From: Geodermatophilus bullaregiensis
GTDB taxonomy: Bacteria > Actinomycetota > Actinomycetes > Mycobacteriales > Geodermatophilaceae
NCBI RefSeq assembly: GCF_016907675.1
Contig: NZ_JAFBCJ010000001.1
Coordinates: forward strand, 2,232,001-2,296,000
DNA: 64,000 bases
Direction: 5' to 3'
The notes beneath the pieces were generated by a model. The model made no database searches, had not been told where the DNA came from, and saw only the letters and a list, made by a program, of their open reading frames with translations. How positions within the stretch are numbered: the stretch's first letter is position 1; each line of letters starts with the position of its first letter. The position numbers and the translations under genes were made by a program. Below are positions 11,265 to 21,743 of this stretch, piece after piece.

Positions 11265-11290
11265 AACGGCACACCCGGCGGTGGTGTTCC
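11265..11290 (-). promoter_or_regulatory. Predicted SigH/SigR-type ECF promoter for dnaK operon
   Basis: On the minus strand GGAAC (11290-11286) is followed by exactly 18 bases and GTT (11267-11265), matching the GGAAY-N18-GTT pattern of the SigR/SigH oxidative and heat stress sigma factors. The dnaK promoter of M. tuberculosis is known to have SigH dependence. The HAIR site begins 15 bp downstream. This rests on pattern match only. Confidence 0.5.
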
Positions 11291-11473
11291 CCGGCCCGCC
11301 GGCCCCCTCCTCCGTGACGTCGCCCACACGGGGACCGCGCCTCCCGACCGCGCCCCCCGGCCGGACGCGGCCTCCCGGGCCGGTCGGCGCACTGGGCGGA
11401 GGCCCCGGTCGGGCCCGTGCGGGCTGGACGCCGAGCACCGTCGGGCGGCTCCAGCTCGGGGCGCGGCGCCCAG

Positions 11474-11491
11474 GGTTACCAGCGAGTAACC
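11474..11491 (+). promoter_or_regulatory. Palindromic operator upstream of etfD, shared with the fadE promoter
   Basis: GGTTAC-CAGCGA-GTAACC is a perfect 6+6 inverted repeat, 159 bp before the etfD ATG. Two very similar sites (GGTTACCGGTCGGTAAT and GTTACCGGCGAGTAC) lie before the acyl-CoA dehydrogenase at 48.2 kb. The shape is typical of TetR-family operators. The 507 bp between dnaK and etfD hold this site and the dnaK promoter elements; I see no gene in it. Confidence 0.65.
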
Positions 11492-11650
11492 TGTGCCGCG
11501 GCCAGCTATCGTGCGGGCTGCGTGGGCACAGCCGCCCGCGCGCGATCCGCCGCCGGTCCGCGGGCCGGTGGGGACGGCGGCGAGACCCCTCTCGCGCCGT
11601 CCGGGCGGACGGGAGACAACCGACGCCGCGAGGCGTGGGGAGAGGGAATC

Positions 11651-13936
11651 ATGACGGGCCCCCTGCAGATCGTGCTGGGCACGATCAGCGCGCTGTTCCT
11701 CATCGTGGCGGTCGTCCTCGCCTACCGCGCCGTCCGGGCGATGGTGCGGATCATCCGCACCGGCCAACCCGACGGCACCCGCAACGGGCCGGTCGGCCCG
11801 CGCCTGAAGACGCTGGCCGTCGAGTCGCTCGGCCACACCCGGATGCTCAAGTGGTCGGCCATCGGCGCCGCCCACTGGTTCGTCTTCGTCGGCTTCTACG
11901 GGTTGTTCCTCACCCTGGTCGAGGCCTTCGGCGAGGTCTGGGACCCGGCCTTCCACCTGCCGCTGATCGGCGAGTGGGGGCTGTGGAACCTCTTCGCCGA
12001 CGTCATCGGCGCCGGCACCGTCCTCGGCATCCTGTACCTGATCTACCGGCGCCAGAAGGACCACCCGCGCCGCCAGGGCCGCACCAGCCGCTTCGCCGGC
12101 TCGAACGAGGGCCGCGGCTACTTCGTCGAGGCCGTCGTCCTGACCGTCGGCCTCTGCATCCTGCTGATCCGTGCGCTGAAGGTCTCCTCGGGCCTCACCG
12201 AGGCCCCCGCGTGGTCGCACCCGGTCTCCGGCCTGCTCGCCACCGTGCTGCCGGACAGCCCGGACCTGCTCTCGGTCGTCGCCTTCGTGAAGATCGTCGT
12301 GTCGCTGGCCTGGCTGGTCGTGGTCAGCCGGATCCTCAACATGGGCGTCGCGTGGCACCGCTTCAGCGCGTTCTTCAACATCTACTGGAAGCGGAACGAC
12401 GACGGCAGCGTCGCGCTCGGTCCGCTGCAGCCCATGACCTCGAACGGCAAGCCGATCGACTTCGAGGACCCGGGCGAGGACGACGTCTTCGGCCGCGGCA
12501 AGATCGAGGACTTCACCTGGAAGGGGATGCTCGACTTCACCACCTGCACCGAGTGCGGGCGGTGCCAGAGCCAGTGCCCGGCGTGGAACACCGGCAAGCC
12601 CCTGTCGCCGAAGATGGTGATCATGGACCTGCGGGACCACCTGTACGCCAAGGCCCCGTACCTGCTCGGTGAGAAGACGGCGTCGGAGATGGCACCGGAC
12701 TACGACGTCCTCAAGCCCAGCGACGAGCAGGTCTGGGCGTCGGGCCACGCCCGCATCGAGGGCACCAACGACGCCCAGGCCCACCGCCCGCTGGTCGGCA
12801 CCCTCGAGGAGGGCGGGGTCATCGACCCCGACGTCCTGTGGAGCTGCACCAACTGCGGCGCCTGCGTCGAGCAGTGCCCGGTCGACATCGAGCACGTCGA
12901 CCACATCGAGGACATGCGCCGCTACCAGGTCCTCATCGAGTCGAACTTCCCGTCCGAGGCCGGCGTCATGCTGCGCAACCTCGAGAACCGCGGCAACCCC
13001 TGGGGGGTCAGCCCCAGCACCCGCGAGGACTGGATCAAGGAGGTCGACTTCGAGGTCCGCACGGCCGACGGCCCGCTGCCCTACGAGGTCGAGTACCTGT
13101 TCTGGGTCGGCTGCGCCGGCGCCATCGACGACCGCGCCAAGAAGGTCACCAAGGCCGTCGCCGAGCTGCTGCACACCGCCGGTGTCGAGTTCGCCGTCCT
13201 GGGCTCGGGGGAGACCTGCTCGGGCGACCCGGCCCGCCGCATGGGCAACGAGTTCGTCTTCCAGATGATGGCGCAGGAGAACGTCGAGACCCTCAACGGC
13301 GTCTTCGAGGGCCGCGTGCCGGGCACCCGCAAGATCGTCACCACCTGCCCGCACTGCTTCAACTCGCTGGGCAAGGAGTACCCGCAGGTCGGCGGCGAGT
13401 ACGAGGTCGTGCACCACACGCAGCTGCTCAGCCAGCTGGTGGCGGAGGGCCGGCTCACCCCGGTCACCCCGGTCGACCGCAAGGTCACCTACCACGACCC
13501 GTGCTTCCTCGGCCGGCACAACAAGGTCTACACGCCGCCGCGGGAGATCCTCGACTCCGTGAAGGGCCTGTCCACCCAGGAGATGCACCGCTGCAAGGAC
13601 CGCGGCTTCTGCTGCGGCGCCGGCGGCGCGCGCATGTGGATGGAGGAGAAGATCGGCAAGCGGATCAACGTGGAGCGCACCGAGGAGGCCCTCGGCCTCG
13701 ACCCGGACGTCATCTCCACCGCGTGCCCGTTCTGCATCACGATGCTCTCCGACGCCCTGACGTCGAAGAAGCAGAACGGCGAGGCCGCCGAGCACGTGGA
13801 GGTCCTCGACGTCAGCCAGATCCTGCTCCGCTCGATGGCCCCGGTCGGCACCCCGGGTACCGAGCACGGCGCCGAGGTCGGCACCGCCGACGACGACATC
13901 GCCGGCACCGGCTCGGCCGCGACGGGACACGTGTAA
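11651..13936 (+). CDS. etfD: EtfD-like membrane Fe-S oxidoreductase (electron-transfer flavoprotein dehydrogenase)
   Basis: This membrane Fe-S protein of 761 aa resembles M. tuberculosis Rv0338c/EtfD, which passes electrons from ETF during acyl-CoA dehydrogenation to the respiratory chain. The N-terminal 240 residues contain several membrane helices, starting with [19 protein letters not shown]. Two ferredoxin-like clusters follow: [12 protein letters not shown] from residue 299 and [12 protein letters not shown] from residue 399. Two CCG domains come next, the second with [14 protein letters not shown] near residue 654. ATG at 11651 has AGAGGGA upstream; the frame stays open further upstream but without a better start. 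The operator-like palindrome upstream links it to the fadE gene in this window. Confidence 0.88.
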   Translation: MTGPLQIVLGTISALFLIVAVVLAYRAVRAMVRIIRTGQPDGTRNGPVGPRLKTLAVESLGHTRMLKWSAIGAAHWFVFVGFYGLFLTLVEAFGEVWDPAFHLPLIGEWGLWNLFADVIGAGTVLGILYLIYRRQKDHPRRQGRTSRFAGSNEGRGYFVEAVVLTVGLCILLIRALKVSSGLTEAPAWSHPVSGLLATVLPDSPDLLSVVAFVKIVVSLAWLVVVSRILNMGVAWHRFSAFFNIYWKRNDDGSVALGPLQPMTSNGKPIDFEDPGEDDVFGRGKIEDFTWKGMLDFTTCTECGRCQSQCPAWNTGKPLSPKMVIMDLRDHLYAKAPYLLGEKTASEMAPDYDVLKPSDEQVWASGHARIEGTNDAQAHRPLVGTLEEGGVIDPDVLWSCTNCGACVEQCPVDIEHVDHIEDMRRYQVLIESNFPSEAGVMLRNLENRGNPWGVSPSTREDWIKEVDFEVRTADGPLPYEVEYLFWVGCAGAIDDRAKKVTKAVAELLHTAGVEFAVLGSGETCSGDPARRMGNEFVFQMMAQENVETLNGVFEGRVPGTRKIVTTCPHCFNSLGKEYPQVGGEYEVVHHTQLLSQLVAEGRLTPVTPVDRKVTYHDPCFLGRHNKVYTPPREILDSVKGLSTQEMHRCKDRGFCCGAGGARMWMEEKIGKRINVERTEEALGLDPDVISTACPFCITMLSDALTSKKQNGEAAEHVEVLDVSQILLRSMAPVGTPGTEHGAEVGTADDDIAGTGSAATGHV

Positions 13937-14007
13937 GGACCCCCTCGCCCCCCACCGGTCGCACGCTCGCGGCGGGCCCCTGCGAGGGGGCCGGTCCGCA
14001 CCACCCC

Positions 14008-14052
14008 GACGGACGCCGTCGGCGAGGCAGCCCCTCGCCGGCGGCGTCCGTC
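14008..14052 (+). terminator. Long hairpin terminator after etfD
   Basis: The arms are GACGGACGCCG-t-CGGCGAGG (14008-14027) and CCTCGCCG-g-CGGCGTCCGTC (14033-14052). They form a 19-bp stem with one mismatch and a 5-base loop, 72 bp after the etfD stop and before the next start. There is no T-run. Confidence 0.7.
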
Positions 14053-14119
14053 GTCTCCCGGGTGGTTGCCGAGTGCACCCGGTTGCGGGCCGGCGGGACG
14101 CGGGGCGCACCATCGGGTT

Positions 14120-15397
14120 GTGACCCGCACGGCCGACGTCCCCAGCACCGCACCGGCCGCCGGCGACCGGCGGCGCGGCCTGCTGCTGGTGGCGGTCGCC
14201 ATCGTGCTCACCGCCACCAACCTGCGGACGGCGGTCAGCTCGGTGGGCCCGGTGCTCCAGGAGCTCGAGGCCGGCCTCGGCGTCTCCAGCGCCGCGGCCG
14301 GCGTGGTGACGACGATGCCGGTCGTCTGCTTCGCCGCCATCGGGTTCGCCGGCCCGCCGCTGGCCGCCCGCTTCCGCGACGCGCACGTGCTGGCCGGCGC
14401 GCTGCTCACCATGGCCGCCGGGCTGGTGCTGCGGGCGGTGGTCGACTCCTTCGCCGTCTTCCTCGCCGGCACGGCGCTGGCCATGGTCGGCGGGGCCCTG
14501 GGCAACGTGCTGCTGCCCGGCCTGGTCAAGCGCTGGTTCCCGGAGCGGACGGGGCTGCTCGTGGGCGCCTACAGCGCCGCGATGGCCATCGGTGGCGCCG
14601 TCGCCGCGACGGCCACCGCACCGATCGCGGCGGCCGTGGGCCCGGGCGGCTGGCGCTGGGGGCTCGGGATCTGGGCGGCGCTGGCCCTGGCGGCGGCGCT
14701 GCCCTGGTTCCTGACGCCGCGGCAGCCGGGCGCCTCCCGCGGCGAGCACCGCGCGGTCCCGATGGCGCCGCTGCGCCGCAGCCCGACCGCGCTCGTCCTC
14801 GCCGCGTTCTTCGGCCTGCAGGCCACCCAGGCCTACGTCGTCATGGGCTGGTCGGCGCAGTACCTGCGCGACGCCGGCCTGAGCGCGGCGACGGCGGGGC
14901 TGCTGCTGGGCATCAACTCGATCGTCGTCATCCCGGTCAACGCCGTCGCCCCGGCGCTCACCGTGCGGCAGCGGCTGCAGCGCCCGCTGCTGCTGGGGTT
15001 CATGGCCTGCTACGTCGTCGGCTGGAGCGGGCTGTGGATGGCCCCGCGGACGGTGCCGTGGCTGTGGATGTCGGTGCTCGCCGTCGGCATGGGGACCTTC
15101 AGCATGGTGCTCACACTGATCGGCCTGCGCGCCCGGACGCCGGAGACGACGGCGGCGCTGTCGACGGTCACCCAGGGCTGGGGCTACGTGCTGGCCGCCA
15201 CCGGCCCACTGCTGGTGGGCGTGCTGCGCGACGTCACCGGCGGCTACACCGGGATGTTCGTGCTGGTCGCGGTGACCACCGTGGGGCTGACCGTCACCGG
15301 GTGGCTGGCCACCCGGGAGCGCTACGTGGACGACGAGCTGCCCGGCTGGTCGCCGGCGGCGGTCACCCCTGGGGGCGCCGCGTCTCCGCGCGGGTGA
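14120..15397 (+). CDS. MFS transporter, CynX/NimT family
   Basis: This is a major facilitator permease of about 425 aa with 12 predicted membrane segments, resembling the cyanate/2-nitroimidazole transporter subgroup. Features are [19 protein letters not shown] after the first helix, characteristic of CynX-type proteins, and [20 protein letters not shown] around the fourth and fifth helices. GTG at 14120 places the N-terminus about 20 residues before the first helix; a TTG at 14066 is also in frame but would add a Cys/His-rich stretch with no function. It overlaps the 3' end of dcd on the opposite strand by 35 bp. The substrate cannot be read from the sequence. Confidence 0.8.
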   Translation: MTRTADVPSTAPAAGDRRRGLLLVAVAIVLTATNLRTAVSSVGPVLQELEAGLGVSSAAAGVVTTMPVVCFAAIGFAGPPLAARFRDAHVLAGALLTMAAGLVLRAVVDSFAVFLAGTALAMVGGALGNVLLPGLVKRWFPERTGLLVGAYSAAMAIGGAVAATATAPIAAAVGPGGWRWGLGIWAALALAAALPWFLTPRQPGASRGEHRAVPMAPLRRSPTALVLAAFFGLQATQAYVVMGWSAQYLRDAGLSAATAGLLLGINSIVVIPVNAVAPALTVRQRLQRPLLLGFMACYVVGWSGLWMAPRTVPWLWMSVLAVGMGTFSMVLTLIGLRARTPETTAALSTVTQGWGYVLAATGPLLVGVLRDVTGGYTGMFVLVAVTTVGLTVTGWLATRERYVDDELPGWSPAAVTPGGAASPRG

Positions 15398-17003
15398 AGT
15401 TGCGGAACGACCGCGACGGCGTCGGGCCGCGCTGGTCCTGGTAGCGGGAGCCGTACAGCGCCGAGCCGTACGGGTGCTCGGCGGCCGAGGTGAGCCGGAA
15501 CAGGCACAGCTGGCCGATCTTCATCCCCGGCCACAGCGTGATCGGCAGGTTGGCCACGTTGGACAGCTCCAGCGTGATGTGCCCGGAGAAGCCGGGGTCG
15601 ACGAAGCCCGCCGTCGAGTGGGTGAGCAGTCCGAGCCGCCCCAACGAGGAGTTGTGCGTGGGGACGTAGGAGTCCCCCACGAGGAACATGCCACTCGGCG
15701 CCGAGACCTGGATGCAGCGGACCGGGACGGTGGGGACGGGACGGACGGCGCGCACACTGCGGTGCTGGTGGCCGCGGCCGTCGGTCTTCAGCCGGGCCAG
15801 CTTGCGGGCGAGCCGGAACACCGGGATCCGCGGCGTGAACTCCACCTGGAAGGCGGGGCCGCAGTCGATGCCGTTCAGCATCGCCCGCTTCTTGCGGCGG
15901 GTCGGCCGCAGACCGAGGCTGGCCGCGAGCTCGTGTACGGCCCAGGAGACGTCCTCGCGCACGTTGACGAACTCGCAGCGGCCCTGGTCGTCGACGTACC
16001 CGTCCGAGTCCATCAGGCCCTGCAGCAGCGCGAGCCGCTGGTGGACGTCCGCGGTCAGGTAGGCGGCCGGCACCCTCTTGTCACCCAGCAGGCCGAGGGC
16101 GCGGAGGTGGCTGCTCAGCGAGCCGTTGCTGCCGAACCGGCCGCCCTGGCCGCGCCGGTGCGCGTGGCCGTCACCCCGGACGGTCCCGCCGAGTCGGTAC
16201 GCCGACGGCGCGGTCGCCGGCCACACCCGGTAGCCGCCGGCCTCGAAGTGGGCGAGCACCTCCTCGTCACCACGGCCGACGGTGATCTCCCCCTTGGAGC
16301 TCGTGCCGTCACCGAGCCAGTAGCCGAGGACGTAGGGGTCGACGGGCAGGTCGGCCGTCGGGTACTGGGCCGGCCCCGCCAGTGCGATCCGGTGGTTGCG
16401 CTCGTCGCCGCACAGGAGGGTGCGGGCCACCTCGTCGGTGGTGCGTGCCGCGGCTCGCCGCGGCCGACCGGGGCGCCGCTCGTTCTTCGTCGTGGTCACC
16501 CACAGGTGCGCGGCATCGGCGGTGAAGACGGAACCGTCGCTGAGCTCGACCTCACGGCACGGGCGCCCGAGCATCACCTCGGTCGCGGCGACGACGCGGC
16601 AGGGGAGGCCGTTCCCGTCGAAGACCTCGTCCCCCACGGCCAGCTCGCCCATCGTGGTCCAGCCGGTGGGCGTCGGCACCGACGTCTCGATCGCCAGCGC
16701 CTTCCCCTCCAACCGCGCGGCGAGGTCGTCGGGGATCCGGACCACCTCGAGCGTGGAGCCGAGCACGAACTCGCCGGGGTGCAGCACGAACGGCTCGTCG
16801 CCCTGGGTCTCGACCGCGGTGGTGAGGTCGTCCTGCTGCTGGGCGGGGTCGATGTGGGTGTACCGGGCGTTGTTGAACACGCGGAAGTAGCGGTCGAGGC
16901 GGACGTCGATGCTCGAGGGCTGCACCAGCCCCGCGTCGTGCGGCTCGATGCCGAGACGCCCCTCGGCGATCGCGGCGCGGATGTCGCGGTCGGACAGCAG
17001 CAT
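15363..17003 (-). CDS. dcd: dCTP deaminase (Dcd) precursor containing an intein
   Basis: Dcd deaminates dCTP toward dUMP synthesis; some actinobacterial forms are bifunctional and release dUMP directly. The precursor is 546 aa: N-extein residues 1-101 ([20 protein letters not shown] to [13 protein letters not shown]), a 350-aa intein (residues 102-451), and C-extein residues 452-546 ([20 protein letters not shown] to the end). The spliced protein would be 196 aa, a normal Dcd length. The insertion splits the active-site motif EGK/SSLGR, which is where inteins tend to sit. ATG at 17003 has a -10-like TAGACT seven bases upstream and no clear ribosome site, suggesting a leaderless mRNA. The 3' end overlaps the MFS gene tail on the other strand. 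Confidence 0.93.
   Translation of the reverse strand: MLLSDRDIRAAIAEGRLGIEPHDAGLVQPSSIDVRLDRYFRVFNNARYTHIDPAQQQDDLTTAVETQGDEPFVLHPGEFVLGSTLEVVRIPDDLAARLEGKALAIETSVPTPTGWTTMGELAVGDEVFDGNGLPCRVVAATEVMLGRPCREVELSDGSVFTADAAHLWVTTTKNERRPGRPRRAAARTTDEVARTLLCGDERNHRIALAGPAQYPTADLPVDPYVLGYWLGDGTSSKGEITVGRGDEEVLAHFEAGGYRVWPATAPSAYRLGGTVRGDGHAHRRGQGGRFGSNGSLSSHLRALGLLGDKRVPAAYLTADVHQRLALLQGLMDSDGYVDDQGRCEFVNVREDVSWAVHELAASLGLRPTRRKKRAMLNGIDCGPAFQVEFTPRIPVFRLARKLARLKTDGRGHQHRSVRAVRPVPTVPVRCIQVSAPSGMFLVGDSYVPTHNSSLGRLGLLTHSTAGFVDPGFSGHITLELSNVANLPITLWPGMKIGQLCLFRLTSAAEHPYGSALYGSRYQDQRGPTPSRSFRNFTRAETRRPQG
15651..16700 (-). other. Class 3-type intein with LAGLIDADG endonuclease inside dcd
   Basis: This 350-aa in-frame insertion starts with Ala ([14 protein letters not shown], block A) and ends VPTHN before extein Ser. 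The first residue is neither Cys nor Ser, ruling out the standard class 1 mechanism. A class 3 Trp-Cys-Thr set is present: W67 in block B (TADAAHLW, His65 two before), C329 in block F (VRCIQV...[10 protein letters not shown]) and T348 in block G (THN). Two homing-endonuclease motifs are intact, [10 protein letters not shown] (125-134) and [10 protein letters not shown] (225-234), each with its acidic residue. Splicing looks feasible, and the endonuclease may still be active. Confidence 0.92.
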
Positions 17004-17010
17004 GGCGCGG

Positions 17011-17016
17011 AGTCTA
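17011..17016 (-). promoter_or_regulatory. Predicted -10 box of leaderless dcd promoter
   Basis: On the minus strand TAGACT fits the actinobacterial TANNNT -10 pattern and ends seven bases before the dcd ATG. Transcription would start at the start codon. No convincing -35 box is visible. Confidence 0.5.
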
Positions 17017-17152
17017 GGGAGCGCGCTCTCCCCCTCCCGGGTCACTCCTCCCGCCGGACCCCTCCGGCCCGGCCACCCACGTGCCGTTCCCCTCCTGCTG
17101 GCCCGTCGGAGGCCGGCGGTGCCCGGGCAGCCCGGGCCGGGAGGAGGGGCAC

Positions 17153-19930
<2,778 letters not shown>

Positions 19931-19943
19931 GCCCAAGCCGGAC

Positions 19944-19976
19944 CGCGCCGGGCCGAGGACACCTCGGCCCGGCGCG
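19944..19976 (+). terminator. Terminator hairpin after the S8 protease
   Basis: CGCGCCGGGCCGAG (19944-19957) and CTCGGCCCGGCGCG (19963-19976) form a perfect 14-bp stem with a 5-base loop, 13 bp after the protease stop. There is no T-run. Confidence 0.75.
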
Positions 19977-20024
19977 ACCGGATGGCGCGCGCCCTGGTCT
20001 CGGGTGGTGTCCGAGGGGTCGGCT

Positions 20025-20032
20025 GCCGATAC
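20025..20032 (+). promoter_or_regulatory. Possible motility-sigma (FliA/WhiG-type) -10 before the PAS/MCP pair
   Basis: GCCGATAC resembles the -10 element GCCGATAA of FliA/WhiG sigma factors and lies 36 bp before the PAS-protein start. I see no TAAA-like -35 at the right distance, so this is only a weak call supported by the chemotaxis genes that follow. Confidence 0.3.
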
Positions 20033-20067
20033 CCGCGGTGAGAACCGGTCCCGAGCCAGGAGGACAC

Positions 20068-20646
20068 GTGCTGGAGACCACCCCGCGGACGGCGGCACGA
20101 CGCGGCGCACGGACGCCCGTCCGGCCCACCGGCGAGGAGCGCAGCTTCTCGGCCGAGGAGCTGATCGTCTCGAAGACCGACCCGCGCGGGGTGATCACCT
20201 ACGCCAACGACGTCTTCCTGCGCGTGGGCGCCTACTCCCTCGACGAGGTCATCGGGCAGCCGCACAACCTGATCCGTCACCCGGACATGCCGCGCGCGGT
20301 CTTCAAGCTCCTGTGGGACACCCTGGCCGCCGGGCAGGAGCTGTTCGCCTACATCAACAACCTCGCCGCCGACGGCGCGAACTACTGGGTGCTCGCGCAC
20401 GTGACGCCGTCCTACGGCGCCGGCGGCTCGGTCGTGGGCTACCACTCCAACCGGCGCCGGCCGTCGCGGCGGGCCCTGGACCGCGTCCGCCCGCTGTACG
20501 AGCAGCTGCTGGCCGAGGAGCGGCGTCACCCGAACGCGCGCGCCGCCGTCGCCGCGTCCTCCGCGCTGCTCGACCAGCTGGTCCGCGCGCACGCCGCGTC
20601 CTACGAGGACTTCGTGTGGACGGTCATCAGCGAGGAGGAGCACTGA
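20068..20646 (+). CDS. PAS domain sensor protein (Aer-like), partner of the adjacent MCP
   Basis: This is a small cytoplasmic PAS protein of 192 aa. The PAS core runs from about residue 35 to 135 with [40 protein letters not shown] and YVLAHVTP-type strands ([13 protein letters not shown]). The NLIRHPDMP segment is characteristic of aerotaxis (Aer) and related FAD-binding PAS domains. A helical tail follows, and no signalling domain is present. GTG at 20068 is preceded by AGGAGGA. The stop is one base before the GTG of a soluble chemoreceptor, so the two genes together look like an aerotaxis transducer split into sensor and signaller. FAD binding is inferred from the family only. Confidence 0.88.
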   Translation: MLETTPRTAARRGARTPVRPTGEERSFSAEELIVSKTDPRGVITYANDVFLRVGAYSLDEVIGQPHNLIRHPDMPRAVFKLLWDTLAAGQELFAYINNLAADGANYWVLAHVTPSYGAGGSVVGYHSNRRRPSRRALDRVRPLYEQLLAEERRHPNARAAVAASSALLDQLVRAHAASYEDFVWTVISEEEH

Positions 20647-20647
20647 C

Positions 20648-21598
20648 GTGGGTCGCACCCAGAACCGCTCGGCAGCCGCGGAGCTCGAGGTCTACCGCGC
20701 CGTCGTCCGCCACCTCACCCAGGCCTGCGAGGCGGCCGCCCGCGGCGACCTCGAGGCCCGCGCCGTGCCCGTCGCCGGGGCCGACGCCGTCCCGGAGCTG
20801 GCCGCCCTGCAGGACGGGGTCAACCGCGCCCTCGACGTCAGCGACGCCTTCGTCCGCGAGTCGCGGGCCGCGCTGGCCTCGGCCGCCGAGGGCCGCTTCC
20901 ACCGCAGGGTGCTGCTCACCGGCCTGCACGGCGCCTACCGGCACGCCGCCACGGACATCAACGCCGCCCGCGACGCCATGCGCGACACCGCCGGCCGGGT
21001 GACCGAGGCGCAGACCTCGCGGCTGCGGCTGGCCGACGACTTCGAGTCCGTCGTCCTCGCCATGAGCGAGCAGGTGGCCACGGCGGCGACGGAGATGAGC
21101 GCCTCGGCGGCCGGGCTGACGACGGCGGCCGAGGCGGCCACGTCCGAGGTCGGCAACGCCTCGGCCACCCTGGCCTCCCTCACCCGCACCTCGTCCGAGA
21201 TCCGCCAGGTCATCGCGCTCATCGAGTCGGTGGCCGCACAGACCCGGCTGCTGGCGCTCAACGCGACGATCGAGGCCGCCCGCGCCGGCGAGGCGGGCAA
21301 GGGCTTCGCCGTCGTCGCCACCGAGGTCAAGGACCTCGCCGACCAGACCGCACAGGCCACCGAGCGGGTGACCGCCCAGGTCGAGGCGATCCGCGCGGCC
21401 TGCGACGACGTCACGGCCGTCATCGGCTCGGTCGGCACCACCGTCGCCGACATGAACGGCCTGGTCGACGGGATCGCGGCGGCCGTCGACGGCTCGGCGT
21501 CGCTGGGCGCGACCGCCACCGACGTCACCGGCCTGTCGCAGATGGCCGAGCAGCTGCGGTCGGAGGCCACCGGCTTCCTCGCGGAGATGCGCCGATGA
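20648..21598 (+). CDS. Soluble methyl-accepting chemotaxis protein signalling domain
   Basis: This cytoplasmic chemoreceptor of 316 aa has no membrane segment. The first 130 residues are helical and HAMP-like (two similar segments with [13 protein letters not shown] and [13 protein letters not shown]). The C-terminal MCP coiled coil carries the conserved tip [33 protein letters not shown] (CheA/CheW-binding hairpin). There is no sensor domain, so input presumably comes from the PAS protein encoded one base upstream. GTG at 20648 lies directly after the upstream TGA, implying coupled translation. No other che genes are in the window. Confidence 0.9.
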   Translation: MGRTQNRSAAAELEVYRAVVRHLTQACEAAARGDLEARAVPVAGADAVPELAALQDGVNRALDVSDAFVRESRAALASAAEGRFHRRVLLTGLHGAYRHAATDINAARDAMRDTAGRVTEAQTSRLRLADDFESVVLAMSEQVATAATEMSASAAGLTTAAEAATSEVGNASATLASLTRTSSEIRQVIALIESVAAQTRLLALNATIEAARAGEAGKGFAVVATEVKDLADQTAQATERVTAQVEAIRAACDDVTAVIGSVGTTVADMNGLVDGIAAAVDGSASLGATATDVTGLSQMAEQLRSEATGFLAEMRR

Positions 21599-21657
21599 AG
21601 GACCCCCGGCGCGCCGGGCGGGGTGCCGGCCCGCGCATGTACGGTGGCCGACGGTCA

Positions 21658-21677
21658 GGTGGCCGGTCCCGGCCACC
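21658..21677 (+). terminator. Possible hairpin terminator after the chemoreceptor
   Basis: GGTGGCCG (21658-21665) and CGGCCACC (21670-21677) form an 8-bp stem with a 4-base loop, 59 bp after the MCP stop. It could equally be part of an operator for the kinase gene that follows. Confidence 0.35.
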
Positions 21678-21743
21678 ACGGTCCTGACGCCGCGCGGGAG
21701 TCGCCGCGGCGTGCTCACTGGGAGGGTCGTCCTGGAGGTGCGC

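Noticed and set aside
11144-14749. Minus-strand frame extending dnaK upstream by about 1200 codons through etfD and into the MFS gene
   Set aside because: DnaK has a clear ATG at 11143 with the normal N-terminus, and the upstream part is antisense to etfD and encodes no recognisable protein.
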